A DNA stretch of 35,961 nt from Brachionus koreanus (Eukaryota > Rotifera > Eurotatoria > Ploima > Brachionidae): the NCBI GenBank assembly GCA_016987375.1, contig PJRA01000444.1, forward strand, positions 125,338-161,298, written 5' to 3'. Positions 1-10,744 of this stretch are shown in pieces (position 1 is the first letter of the stretch; each line of letters opens with the position of its first letter). The notes beneath the pieces are model-generated. The model was not told the DNA's origin and did not search any database. It saw only the letters and a list, made by a program, of their open reading frames with translations. Both the position numbers and the translations under genes were made by a program.

Positions 1-359
1 ACTTATGCATCATCCGTTATTCATTTTTTACAATTATTTTTTCAATCATGTCTTAACTCAAAAATATTATAAGATTATTCAATTTTTACTACAAAATAAG
101 TTTAGTTTAGTTTATTCGATTTAACCGCGTTCGGAGCGGCCAGACTTGGTCGCCTCCTAACACACATAGAAAATTTTCCTCATCTATTTGTCTTTTTTTT
201 TTGCAAAAATAAATCATTCGGTTATATAAAATTAAATTAAAAAAGTTTTCAATTATAATTTATTTTCTAAAAACTAAGACGCACATATGGCGGATGCTTT
301 CAAAATAATCGCAATTTTAATTCAAATTAAATAAATTTTTTGTTTTATTTTGATTTGAA
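1..359. repeat. Intergenic DNA carrying a dispersed repeat fragment
   Basis: No gene is visible. Positions about 46-102 closely resemble 35215-35272, in the same orientation, including a shared core reading tcaatcat-g/a-tctta and a shared end acaaaataa. At 121 a TTAA is followed by a GC-rich stretch (about 125-157) that can form a small hairpin between GCGGCC and GTCGCC arms. This GC-rich island is unlike the surrounding AT-rich DNA and resembles in layout the subterminal hairpins of the TTAA elements at 24.0 kb and 35.9 kb. The rest is A/T-rich and would hold the promoter of the PLAC8-like gene that starts at 360; I see no clear TATA box. Confidence 0.45.
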
Positions 360-1099
360 ATGTCAGACAATCTTAGTACTAGTCAAGTGTAGCTTTAATT
401 TTAAAATTTATTTAAATCAACAAAAAAATCTACTCGATAATAAAAATTGAAAATTAAATCTCTAAAATCATGTGATATTGAAAAAATTAAAATATCAATG
501 ATGCATTTGAATACCAAATCATTCGACTAAAACAATATTCGGTATAAAAAATGTTGAGCAATTTTCTTTGAACAATCAAAAAAGTTTTTAATTCAACAAA
601 ATGATGTAATGGTTTGCCGATTGAATTTTTAATTTAATTTCGTCTTAAGAATTTATTTTGCAAAGCATTGTTGAACAGCCAGGAAATGAGTGGAGGTATT
701 CATTGTTGGATTGCTGCTATCCAGTAGAAGATTGCATATTTGCCTTTTTCTGCAGCCCTTGCTATGCTGCCTATGCTTCAGATGAATCTGGTGAAAGTCT
801 GTGTGTAAGCATTCTTCAATTTTTAACCTATCCATTTGGTCTTTTGTATTTAAGACCTGTTACAAGATACAAACACTACATTGAGGTAACCAAATAAAAA
901 ATGAATTGATTTTTCTTGTATGTTTTAATTTCTCTAAAGGGCTCCATATTTACAGACTTTTTGGCAGCGATTTGTGAGCTTTTGAACTTTTAATCAAATT
1001 AAAATAATTTTTAAGTTTTTTCTTTTTATTTTTTGTAAAAAAGGTTTACCATGCTGTGTTTCAATGCAAATAAGAAAAGAGTTCGAAGATGGAATTTAA
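360..1099 (+). CDS. PLAC8 / cornifelin-like small cysteine-rich membrane protein
   Basis: Spliced model: exons 360-388, 666-885, 940-973 and 1044-1099, all introns GT..AG, phases matching, giving 112 residues. The start MSDNLSTSQVIVEQPGNEWR is typical of cornifelin/PLAC8 proteins: a short polar N-terminus, then an aromatic-rich W-x-x-x-L-L-D-C-C block. The Cys-rich core follows (CCYP..DC..FFCSPCYAAYASD), then a hydrophobic stretch with PFGLLYLRP, and the C-terminal CLPCC-x4-IRKE block that in this family precedes the end. The third exon is only 34 nt and its last codon (TGT) is split across the intron. PLAC8 proteins are small membrane-associated proteins with varied roles (growth control, metal or ion handling in plants, barrier function in vertebrates); the job here cannot be told. 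The first coding exon (29 nt) is supported by reading phase and the start context, not by homology alone. A poly(A) signal lies at 1155. Confidence 0.75.
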
Positions 1100-1154
1100 T
1101 TTTAATTAAAATATTTTATTTTTATTAGTTTAATTAGATTTTTTCTCAAATATA

Positions 1155-1160
1155 AATAAA
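1155..1160 (+). terminator. Likely poly(A) signal of the PLAC8-like gene
   Basis: AATAAA lies 56 bases after the stop codon at 1097-1099. In DNA this AT-rich the hexamer also occurs by chance, so only position supports it. Confidence 0.35.
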
Positions 1161-1737
1161 TATAAATTAGTAATCAAATATTTTATGTAAAATTCTAGAT
1201 TTTATTGATCCGTGCCATTATCAGGTAATATCTAAAAATCAGTCATGTAAAATCGATTTGAAAATTAAATTTTTCACTCAATTAGAGTCTTTGATTAAAA
1301 CTGGCAAAGTAAAACGACAAAACTAAAACATTCAAGAGAAAAAAAAAATTTCCTTATCAATTATGTTCAAAAAATCATTTTTCACTTTCTTAGAAAACAA
1401 ATGTTTCTAGTCATTTTTATCAAACAATAACAAATTTTTGAAAAAAAATTTTTAAATTATCGATCGAAACATTAGGTAAATATCGATCAATTTTTTCATA
1501 AGTCTGGTAGCTGTTTTGAATTTTATATTCAAAAAAAAAATTCCTTGGAGATTCTCCCTCGTTCTTATTTTTTTCTAAATCAGGAAATAGTTATTATGTA
1601 AACTTGGCTTAAATGTATTAAAAAACTTATTTTTTAATCAAATAAACGTCAATTTAAAAAAAAAAATCTCACTTTATGTCTTAATTGAATTATATTTAAT
1701 TTTTTGAAAAAAATAAAACCACTAGATTTATTGAAAG
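1161..1737. other. Intergenic spacer between the PLAC8-like gene and PMCA
   Basis: AT-rich DNA with no coding potential I can support. It must contain the 5' UTR and promoter of the PMCA gene; an AG lies directly before the PMCA start codon (1736-1737), so an upstream non-coding exon or a trans-splice acceptor at that point is possible but unproven. Confidence 0.4.
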
Positions 1738-4700
1738 ATGACTGAACCTGATGTTAAAGTATCCGATCTGAAAGAAATAATGGAGCTGAAAAATGCTGAA
1801 GCAAGAGACAGAATAAATCAAATATATGGCAGTATGGACTTGTTCGCCAATCATTTGAAGACAAATTTGTTGACCGGTTTGACCGGTGAAAAAAATGACT
1901 TGGAAAAAAGGGTTCGTTTATATGGAAAAAATGAAATACCACCAAAGCCACCCAAGTCAATATTTCGCTTGGCATTCGAACAGTTAAAAGAGCCACTTTT
2001 AATTTTGCTAATTGTGTGTGGAATAATATCAATAGGACTTTCATTTTATCACCCTAAAGATGAAAACGTTGATGAAGAAGTGAGAGTTAAATCGCAAGAT
2101 ATCGGTAATTTAGAATGGGTTGAAGGAGTTGCCATTGCAGTCTCAGTAATTGTGGTAGTTGGAGTCTCTTCTTTTAATGATTGGAGGAAAGAGCGCAAAT
2201 TTCGCGGTCTGCAAGATCGAATAGCACAAGAAAATAAATCATCAGTGATTAGAAATGGTCAAGTTGTTCAAATAAATGTCAAAGAGTTGGTAGTTGGTGA
2301 TATTTGTTGTGTTAAATATGGTGATTTAATTCCAGCAGACGGTATTGTAACTCAGGCCAGTGATCTTAAAATAGACGAAGCTTCCTTAACCGGTGAAACT
2401 GATCTTATTAAAAAAAATGATTTTGAAAATGTGACTATATTTTCGGGAACTCATGTTATGGAAGGCACTGGACAGTTTTTGGTTACTGCTGTCGGTCTTA
2501 ACTCTCAGACTGGCATTATAATGACTCTTTTGGGAGCTACTAGTGGTAAGCCTAGCACTGATGACGATGACAAAGAACCAAAAAGCAAAAATAGAAGTAA
2601 GTTTAATAAGCTGTTATTTTTTTTTAATTAACAAAATAGCAACCATTTTTTTTTGGATGTTGTTTTAATTATTTTTCATACAGCTTTTTATGTAATTAAA
2701 GAGAAAGCAGAAAATATTAGAAAAGAATTCAATAGAAATTAGCCAGTAATATCTACTTTTATTAAGTCATTTAAAATATTAGAATAATGAACATAAAAGT
2801 TCTTTATGGTAGTTGTAGTAGTATAATGAACTGTGGTATGTAAGTGCATCAATTGAAGATGGTGCCCTCTGTTTTCTACTGAACTTCATCTTGTTTTTGA
2901 ATTTATTCACAGATTGTGACAAATTTCTTTTTCAGTAGTGTTGGGAATTTTTCACAACGAGTTGACTCGAAAATTCTATTCTATAGGAGAATTTGTTCAA
3001 GTTGTAACTCAGGAAAATCAACAGATCCAGGCTGAAAAGAAATTTTTTCAAACATCTTGCGTCTAACATTTGACAAAACTTCATTATCACTTTTCACTAA
3101 ATTCTGAAATAAAAATGTTAGCATCAGTTTTACTTACACAAGAATGATCAAATTTTGAATTTTTTGATTAGCTTCATTAAAAAAAACCTAAATTTTGATT
3201 CTTTATTTTTCTTTGCAAAAGTCAGTAAACCTAACTGATAAAAATAATTATTTTAACTGCTTTAAACAATGAATAAAGTTTTCAAATTTTAATCAATCCT
3301 ATTCCTTTGGATAGTTAGAACTTTTGTATTTGATTTCCTCTAGATCTTGGTTGTTCCAACTGTAGAATATTTAAACTATGGAATTTTTTTTCGCATGATT
3401 TACCTTTTAGACCATTGACCATTTGTGTTACACAGCGTTGCATCTTCTTAAAGCATTACTTGTTTATTTAAACTTTATAATTGTTTAAAAATGAGATATT
3501 TTTCTGTTTAAAGAAATTATAATGATAAAAAAAAACACATTGAATCATTGTACATTTTACAAGTGCAAAAGCGAAGAATTTTCTCAACTTTTACTGCTTC
3601 TAAAAATCTGTTTATGCCAAATGATTTTTTAGTTAATAAATTTTGTTTTACATCAAATTGATTATGCTTCTTTTCACCATTAAAAAACAAATCCAAATAA
3701 ATGATATCTTAAAATAAATTGACAAAACTGTCTGTATAAGAAACCAGCTATAGCAGAGCTATTCATTTTTGGTTTACAGCTAAGTCCATGTGACACAAAA
3801 TGACTGTCTCCTTATGATAGACCCAAATAAAATATAGCAATATTGTTTAATGTGAAACAAAGAATATCTTTAAGAGCTTATAAAATGAGAAATAACAATT
3901 TTGATATAAATTTTCAAACTAAGCATTTGGGTCAGATCTTCTTTAATTACTTACTAAAATAATTTTTTCAAGTAGCACCGAAAAAAGAGCCAAATGGAAT
4001 CGATGAGAAAAAAGAGAAAAAACAAAAATCAGTCTTGCAGTCTAAATTGACTAAGCTGGTCATTCAAATTACATATATTGGCATAACAGCAGCAGTTTTG
4101 ACATTTTTAATTCTTTTAATTAGAATGCTAATAGTTGAGCTAGAAATAAAAAAGAACAAATGGAACGAGTCGTTTGTTAGATACATATTGTCTTATTTGA
4201 TACAAGGAATTACTGTAATGGTAGTAGCAGTGCCCGAGGGTTTGCCTTTGGCTGTCACACTAGCTCTTGCTTTTGCAGTACAAAAAATGACCAAGGACAA
4301 CAATCTGGTGAGACACTTGGATGCATGTGAGACAATGGGTAATGCGACTACAATTTGCTCGGATAAGACAGGAACTTTGACTACAAATAGAATGACAGTG
4401 GTGCAGTGCTGGGTTGGCGGTATACATCACAAAAGAGTGCCTGAAAAATCACAAGTAAATGAAGCAATATGTCAATTGATCTACGAATCGGCGTCAATTA
4501 ATAGCAATTATACTTCAATGATAGAAGTATTTATTTTTTTGATTTATTCCAACAACTAAATAAATAAAAAATATTAAATTTTCAAAATTTAGCCGGCCAA
4601 ACAAGACGGTGAAATGCCTAAACAAATTGGTAACAAAACTGAATGTGCATTGCTTGGTTTTGTGAATAAACTGGGCGGAAATTATGAACAAACAAGAGCT

Positions 4701-7700
4701 CTATTTCCGAATGATCAATTTGTAAAGGTGTTTACATTTAATTCAGCGCGTAAAATGATGAGTACAATTGTGAACAATAAAGAAATAAATAATTCGTATA
4801 GGATGTATTCAAAAGGAGCCTCAGAAATGGTTTTGGCCAAATGTGGCTGGTATCTTAATTCAGATGGCAAGCCAATTCGACTAAGAGCAGAAAAAATAGA
4901 TGACATAGTGCGCTCAGTAGTTGAACCAATGGCTATGAACGGCCTCAGGACTATATGTGTGGCTAGTCGAGATTTTATACCAAAAGAAAGCCAGACATCA
5001 ACCAGTCAGCCAAATGCTAAATATTTTGACCAAGAGCTAGACTGGGACGATGAACAAGACATAATCACAGACTTGACTTGTTTATGCTTAGTCGGTATTG
5101 AGGACCCGGTTAGACCGGAGGTTCCTGATGCCATACGCAAATGTCAAACCAGTGGAGTCACAGTTCGCATGGTAACTGGTGACAATATAAACACAGCCAC
5201 TTCTATTGCAATGAAATGTGGAATTGTCCGACCTGGTGACGACTATCTTATTTTAGAAAGTCAAGAATTCAATAAAAAAATTCGTGATCAAAATGGTCAA
5301 GTTAAACAGGATTTGTTGGACAAAGTTTGGCCTCAGCTTAGAGTATTGGCCCGATCGTCTCCAACTGACAAGTATATACTAGTCAATGGTATTGTAGAAA
5401 GCAAAAATTCAGTAAGCCTAAATTTTGAATTTTCCGAAATGAAAAAAAAAAGCTTCAAAGATTTTAATTAAAATTTTTTTCTAAATTAAGTTTTTTGAAA
5501 AAATTTTAGTGATCAATAGTTGTTAGAAAAAATATTTTTTCATCAAATTAATTAATTGTTTTTCAATTTAATTCCTAATTTGATAAATATTTTAAAAATG
5601 CGTCCTGGCTTTACAAACAAGGCTTAGAAATAAGTCGCCTATTTTGTCTAGAACGTGTCTTGAAATTGAGTCACTTTTTTCTTGTTCTTTGTTCTTGTGT
5701 GTTCATTATCTGGTAGAAATATAAGCGACCATTGTAATTATTCTTAACTAATATACAGTATGTCTAGAAAATTTAGAACATTTATTTTATTTTATGCAAC
5801 GTTAGTTTCTGGGAAGCTAGGCGGCTAGAGATAAAACAAACAAATTTTTTTTGTTTGAATTCTATTCAGAAAAAAAAATTTTGGTGGGATAAGTGCAAAA
5901 ACTAGGATAGATAAAAAAACCGAAATGAAAAAATCGCAAAAAAAAAAGGCTTGTTTTATTAAAAAAAAAAAAAACTACAAAATTTAGAATATAATATTTT
6001 CTAACATTTAAAATGACTACCTTTAGCTTTAATAGACTCAGCGACACGTTTTGGCATAGATTCGATCATGTTTTTGACTATTTCACTTGAGACTTTCAAC
6101 CATTAATCAAAAAAGAACCCTTTTTAGATGCTCTATTGATGTTATCTTTGTATTGGCAATTTTATGGTCTATATATGATCATAAATTCACTATTGGATTA
6201 AGATCAGCCGATCTTGGGCACCAAAGGACTACAAATTTTTCTTTTTCTTGAAGCAAATCTCGTGCAGAATGAGCAGTATGTGAACTAGACCCATCTTGTT
6301 GAAAATCCCAATTCTGACTCTGATCAAAAAATTTCTTGGCTGATGGTAACAACTGGTTTACAAATTGATCGATTTTGTCTGTATAAATAGAGCAGGATAA
6401 AATTTGTTCTTTCTAAATATGTATTTTTAAAAAGAGTTCCTGAGTGGTTAGATGTGGTCAAATTTTTTACTTCAAAAATTCGAATAATTAATTTTATGAT
6501 CAACTGGTCTCAAAATTTTTTAAAAAAAATTTTTTTTTGTCAATCACTCTGACCATTTTTTTTTCTGGTCATACAATTTACTGGTCAAAAAATTTACTTT
6601 TTTATGCTTGTTTTACGAATCAGAAAATTTCTAAAAGTAAATATTCTATTTAATTTTTAGTTAAAAAAAAACATACTTTTTTTTTTAATTCATACGAGAA
6701 AATAATCTGCTCTTAGTGAATTTAAAATCTATGATTATTTATTAAGGTAAATAGAGAAGTAGTGGCTGTTACGGGGGATGGTACAAATGACGGACCAGCA
6801 TTGAAACGAGCCGATGTAGGCTTTGCAATGGGTATTCAAGGAACTGACGTGGCAAAAGAGGCCTCTGATATAATTTTAACTGATGATAATTTTAGTTCAA
6901 TAGTCAAAGCGTTGATGTGGGGTCGCAATGTCTACGACGCAATAGCCAAATTTTTACAATTTCAACTAACTGTAAATTTTGTTGCCGGAGTTTTTAGTGT
7001 TACATGTGCAGCTGCAATTCAATCAGTTCCACTTAAAGCTGTTCAAATGCTATGGGTAAATTTGGTAATGGACAGTCTGGCTTCGTTGGCCCTGGCCACC
7101 GAGCCTCCCACTGAAGACTTGCTCAAGCGAAAACCATATGGCCGAACAAAGCACATTGTTTCTCTGACCATGATGAAAAACATAGTCGGACAGTCCATAT
7201 ATCAATTGGCTGTTTTGTATGGACTTTCATTTGGCAGTAATTATTTGATTCTGCATTTAGTAAAAACAAACAATAAAGAAAATTTTATTTTTGTTTAGTT
7301 GAAAGCTGGATGAGTGTAGATGACATAGTCAAGTATAATGATATAGGAAAATTGCGCGATTCAAGTCTTCATTTTACAATTATTTTCAATGTGTTTGTTA
7401 TCATGACTCTTTTCAATGAGATAAATGCTCGCAAATTGCATAATGAAAGAAATGTTTTTGCAGGCATTCAAAACAACTATATTTTCATGGTCATTTGGGT
7501 CATATGCTTAGGCGGACAGATTTTAATAGTCAACTTTGGTGGTATTGTATTCAGTGTCAAGCCACTTGAATGGGACCATTGGATGTGGAGTCTATTTTTG
7601 GGCACAGGAACTCTCTTATGGCAACAAGTAACAAAAATAAACAAAAAACTTGATCCATATTCAATTTTTTTTAAAAATTTCTAGGTTATTTTTACAGTGC

Positions 7701-7990
7701 CGGACTCGTTGGTCGAAAAAATTGTTCAAAAACTCTGCTGCTGTTGCTACAGAACAAAAGATACTAAAGAGGATGAAATAGAGCTTGTGCAAGAAGAAAA
7801 AATTGTCGAAACTGCTATCAATGAGCCAGTTTTTGAGTCTGTTCCAGATAAAGAAAATGAACAAATTTCAGAGCGAACCAAAACTTTATGGATGATTGCA
7901 AATAAAAGAATACAAACTCAGGTATTTTTTTTAATTCTAAGAGAAAAAACTGTGTCAAAACTCTTTTATTATTTAAGCTACAATTTATAA
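1738..7990 (+). CDS. Plasma-membrane calcium-transporting ATPase (PMCA, P2B-type)
   Basis: This pump exports Ca2+ from the cytosol across the plasma membrane, using ATP and an aspartyl-phosphate intermediate. Exons: 1738-2596, 3976-4526, 4593-5411, 6747-7236, 7299-7627 and 7685-7921, all GT..AG with consistent phases, encoding about 1095 residues up to ...RIQTQ. Visible in order: N-terminal cytosolic region; TM1-2 (around residues 80-160); actuator domain with SLTGE; TM3-4 with PEGLP (about 373-377); phosphorylation motif [10 protein letters not shown] with Asp at about 416; N-domain with [20 protein letters not shown] at about 752-760; TM5-6 with [22 protein letters not shown]8-10 with LFNEINARK; and the first half of the calmodulin-binding helix ([13 protein letters not shown]). 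The IQTQ end is the site where vertebrate PMCAs splice alternative C-termini. The next exon (normally VVNAF-like) was not found; reading through adds 22 hydrophobic residues to a stop at 7988-7990. Core certain, C-terminus unresolved. Confidence 0.9.
2597..3975 (+). other. PMCA intron 1 (1379 nt)
   Basis: It starts gtaagt and ends with AG at 3974-3975, splitting an ACA codon (phase 1). No coding exon is visible inside. Around 2807-2822 there is a TAG-rich tract followed by non-AT-rich text, similar in style to the TAG tract at 8501-8520 that ends an antisense LINE, so a worn LINE 3' end on the minus strand may be present. Otherwise simple AT-rich DNA. Confidence 0.6.
5412..6746 (+). other. 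PMCA intron 3 (1335 nt) carrying a Tc1-like relic
   Basis: Donor gtaagc after the TCA codon at 5409-5411 and acceptor ttattaag before GTA at 6747, phase 0. It interrupts the hinge between DKYILVNG and the [12 protein letters not shown] motif. Its middle holds an antisense transposase fragment, listed separately. Confidence 0.75.
5756..6400 (-). mobile_element. Tc1-like DNA transposon relic, dead transposase
   Basis: On the minus strand from about 6330 down to 6010 one reads the C-terminal half of a Tc1/mariner (IS630-family) transposase: [17 protein letters not shown], then [12 protein letters not shown], then a region ending [19 protein letters not shown]. The catalytic second Asp (QQDG) is kept, but the third acidic residue, normally Glu in NPIENLW, is Val, and the following Trp codon is a TGA stop. 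No complete reading frame survives. A possible terminal repeat starts at about 5756 (cagtatgtctagaaaattt), with the Tc1 signature of TA plus CAGT; its partner was not found with confidence. The element sits in a PMCA intron in antisense orientation. It belongs to the same general family as the relic at 32975-33530. Confidence 0.8.
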
Positions 7991-8499
7991 AACCCATTTT
8001 AAAAGAAAATGATGAAAACAGAAATACGCTAAATGAAGTTATTTAAATTTTCAAAGAAAGATTATTTTAAAAAATTTGCCTTTTTCATTAAAAACGCCAA
8101 AAAAAATATTTTTTTAATTTCTAATCAAAATAGTCACATATTAATAAAAAAAAATTTAAAGATTTTTTGATCAAAAATTATCAACTTTTTAATTATCTAA
8201 TTCAACAAATGAAGACATAATAAATAATCTAAACAAACAAGAATTCAAATGTTGCATTTTAAATTGAATTTTAAGATCAAAATTAAAAGCACAATTAATA
8301 AACACTTTGTTTACTATATTTTTATTATCTTAGTAATTTTTTTCTTTCTAAAAATTAGCATAAATCAAATTTTGTTATTCATAGAATAAATGAAAAGCTT
8401 CATAGAATAGAATAACGATTTGCTTTTTCTTGTTCAAAAATGAATACAATTTTTTCGAAATCTTTTCTATGATTAATTATGATCAAATTGATGAATATT
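7991..8499. other. AT-rich stretch after PMCA exon 6
   Basis: No coding exon is recognisable. This is where the missing PMCA C-terminal exon would be expected. I looked for a segment encoding a V-V-N-A-F-like motif after an acceptor and found none here. Confidence 0.4.
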
Positions 8500-9600
8500 T
8501 AGTAGTAGCAGTAGTAGTATAAATGCTTTGGGAGAATTAGTCTCCAAATGTTTGCGTACGTAGACGCCCCGCATATAACATTCTCTGGCCAATTTTTTTA
8601 ATAAGCTATTTTTAAAATACTTATTTTTTCCTAATTATAAATAACTTTTCTAGCTATTTTATAATAAACTTTTTCTTTACTTTTTTTTCACATTTTTTAT
8701 ATCCTATCCTTAAAACAATTAATTTAACTAGAATCAAATAAAGATTTTTATATAAAATTAAGTAATTCGTTAATTTTTTTTTGAAAATGTTTGTATTAGT
8801 TACATTCTTAGTCGCCACATCCAGACTGTTCCAATTTCCCTCAATACAGTTTGTGAAAAAAGTTGTCTCGAACTCCACAATTGCGGATCAGTTGTCTCTC
8901 AAAAGCTATATGGCAATTTTCTGTGTTTCCCACCGGTCTGTCAAGCTTTTGATTTCAATTTATGAATGTCACCTGATCGTGTCCGTGCTGAATTTTGTGG
9001 AGTTAAATGAGATTACCACGCCTGCGTCTCTCTTCAAGTGTGCTCCATCCTAGATTCTCTCTTCTCAGAAGATAGGGATTTGATTTTAGTTCAGAAACCA
9101 TTTTCGAGAATCTTCTCTGAACTTGCTCGAGGACATCTATGTCGCTTCGTCAATAAGGATTCCAGTCTGCTACTGCAAACTCCAAGTGAGGACAAACAAA
9201 AGACTTGAAAAGAAGGTCGTCAACCATCTTTAAAGAAAAGTATTTATAAGTGAGTCGTATTCGACTTGCCACCATCGTCGCTCTTGCCTCTTCTCGTTTA
9301 GCCTGTTCACTTGACTTTAGTCAGGACTGACTAAAATGCCAAGATCGCGTTCTTTTGTTGTCCTATCTAGGACGAGGCCACCAAGTTGATGATGAAATTT
9401 CCTATTGTTTGCTCCGAAATGCATGACGACACACTTCTTTTAGTTAAATTTAGTTTGCCATATGTCTGACCATACTATTAATCTGTTAAGATCTGACTAG
9501 AGTTTTATCGAGTCTTCTGTACGGACCAGTGACCTCGCCAATTTGCTATTGTCTACGTAGAGCTTACAAAGTTAGCTACAAACTTCCGAAATTTCATTAA
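8500..9600 (-). mobile_element. 5'-truncated non-LTR retrotransposon (CR1/L2-like LINE), degraded
   Basis: Read on the minus strand from about 9600 to 8660, broken frames give the C-terminal half of a LINE reverse transcriptase. It begins near the catalytic box, here LYVDNSKLAR in place of the usual YADD, followed by KKCVVMHFGANNR, RTTKERDLGILVS, SFVCPHLEFAVADWNPY, DIDVLEQVQRRFSKMV, STLEERRRRGNLI, FERQLIRNCGVRDNFF and a terminal NSLDVATKNVTNTNIFKKKL. Several in-frame stops and frameshifts make it non-functional. A TAG-repeat tract at 8501-8520 on the plus strand (CTA repeats in element orientation) is a plausible 3' tail. This is a relic lying downstream of, or within, the PMCA 3' region. Tail boundary approximate. 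Confidence 0.8.
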
Positions 9601-9645
9601 TAAAAATAAATTAATAAATTATAAAATAAGATATGACAGATATGA

Positions 9646-9670
9646 ATTATTATTATTATTATTATTATTT
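9646..9670. repeat. (ATT)n microsatellite
   Basis: Eight consecutive ATT units flanked by AT-rich DNA. Similar trinucleotide tracts (14771-14796, 8501-8520) flank LINE relics, so it may mark an old retrotransposon end. Confidence 0.8.
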
Positions 9671-10441
9671 ATTTGTTTTGAGCTTCATAGACAAAATTTA
9701 AAAAAAAATACAAAACACAAAATGGTTACCACATATTTGATGCACAATTGTATTAGTATAAACACGTGTTGGTTTAGCATTTTTCCTCATTTTCAAAAAA
9801 CCCAGATTTTCTCTATGCAGAAGATTTTCTTTTTCTAGTTTAATTTTCTTCTCAAAAATCTTCTCTCCATTTTTATCCAGAACAGGTCACAGATTCCAAT
9901 ATGCTATGCTTTTATTATTTGTATTTACAACGTCAAGTAAAAAATTTAATTAAATTTTAACAGCTAGCTATACTACTAAACTTTAGAGCGGAAAAATTTA
10001 AAAAAAAAAAATTTGTAATTATTGATTGAACATCGATTTGAAATAAAATCGAAAAAATGTTTCTATGCTTTTAGAATAAGCTGTAATTTCCTCTTAATTA
10101 ACGCTCTTTTTTATCGATCTATATCCTTAACAAATGCACTGGTATAATTTTTAAAAATAAATTTTAATCTCTTAAATACTTAATAAAAATAATCAAAATT
10201 TAATTAAATTTTATTTTTATTTATTCATTATTGAAATTATTTTAAATGTTACAGGTCTATTTTATATTGCCTGAATTCTTTTTCTCATATTTTCACTTGT
10301 ATTTGACTTGACTAGATATGATAGTTTAATAGGAACTAGAAATTTTTACAAAAAATTTAGAAGAATAAATTTTTTTAATTTAACAAATAAAAAAAAAAAA
10401 ACACAACAAAAAAAAATCAGACAAAATTAAGATAAATGGCA
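9671..10441. other. Intergenic AT-rich spacer
   Basis: No gene or repeat that I can name. It includes the 3' flank of the minus-strand peptide gene that ends at 10442; TTTATT on the plus strand near 10212-10218 (AATAAA on the minus strand) could serve as its poly(A) signal. Confidence 0.4.
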
Positions 10442-10744
10442 TTAGCCGATAAAGTAGTGATTTTTGTTGACATCTTTGGGCACAAGCAAAATAGAGCCAT
10501 CGTTTTGGACGAGCGCGTCGAAATATGTCTTGATGTGGAAAGCTCTCTTTGATTGTTTGTACAACTGGGTCAGAAACGACCTTTTTCTTGGAATTCTTTC
10601 TTGATACTTGACTGATCGCAGCAAATCTTGAAATTTGGAGCGCAACTCTTCGTCTATCTCTTCACTTGTCTCACTGGCCAAAGCTGTATTCTCAACAAAC
10701 ACCAGCATGCACACCAATAGACAAAAATAAATTTTTATTAGCAT
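10442..10744 (-). CDS. Small secreted peptide precursor (candidate neuropeptide/peptide hormone)
   Basis: Single exon, ATG to stop, 100 residues. Residues 1-23 form a clear signal peptide (MLIKIYFCLLVCMLVFVENT, then ALA). An acidic spacer (SETSEEIDEEL) follows, then two prohormone-convertase-type basic sites: RKR at 53-55 and KR at 66-67. The last residue is Gly100, a typical amidation donor. Cleavage would release a ten-residue peptide (SFLTQLYKQS) and a longer peptide from Ala68 to an amidated Ile99 (starting AFHIKTYFDALVQND, ending NKNHYFI). There are no cysteines in the mature part. I do not recognise the family; the organisation (signal peptide, acidic spacer, basic sites, C-terminal Gly) is that of a neuropeptide precursor, but the peptide identity is inference. 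It lies head-to-head with DNAI3 at 940 bases. Confidence 0.6.
   Translation of the reverse strand: MLIKIYFCLLVCMLVFVENTALASETSEEIDEELRSKFQDLLRSVKYQERIPRKRSFLTQLYKQSKRAFHIKTYFDALVQNDGSILLVPKDVNKNHYFIG

Noticed and set aside
2781..2960. An extra PMCA exon in intron 1
   Set aside because: The stretch is less AT-rich, but no frame shows PMCA similarity, and exons 1 and 2 already join in phase at the expected point of the protein.
8781..9053. Plus-strand open frame of 90 codons with a hydrophobic start
   Set aside because: It lies on the strand opposite to readable LINE reverse-transcriptase blocks (STLEERRRRG and following), so it is a shadow of that relic.
9646..9670. CRISPR-like or other structured array
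   Set aside because: It is a plain ATT microsatellite. No direct repeats with unique spacers occur anywhere in the window, and the genes are eukaryotic.
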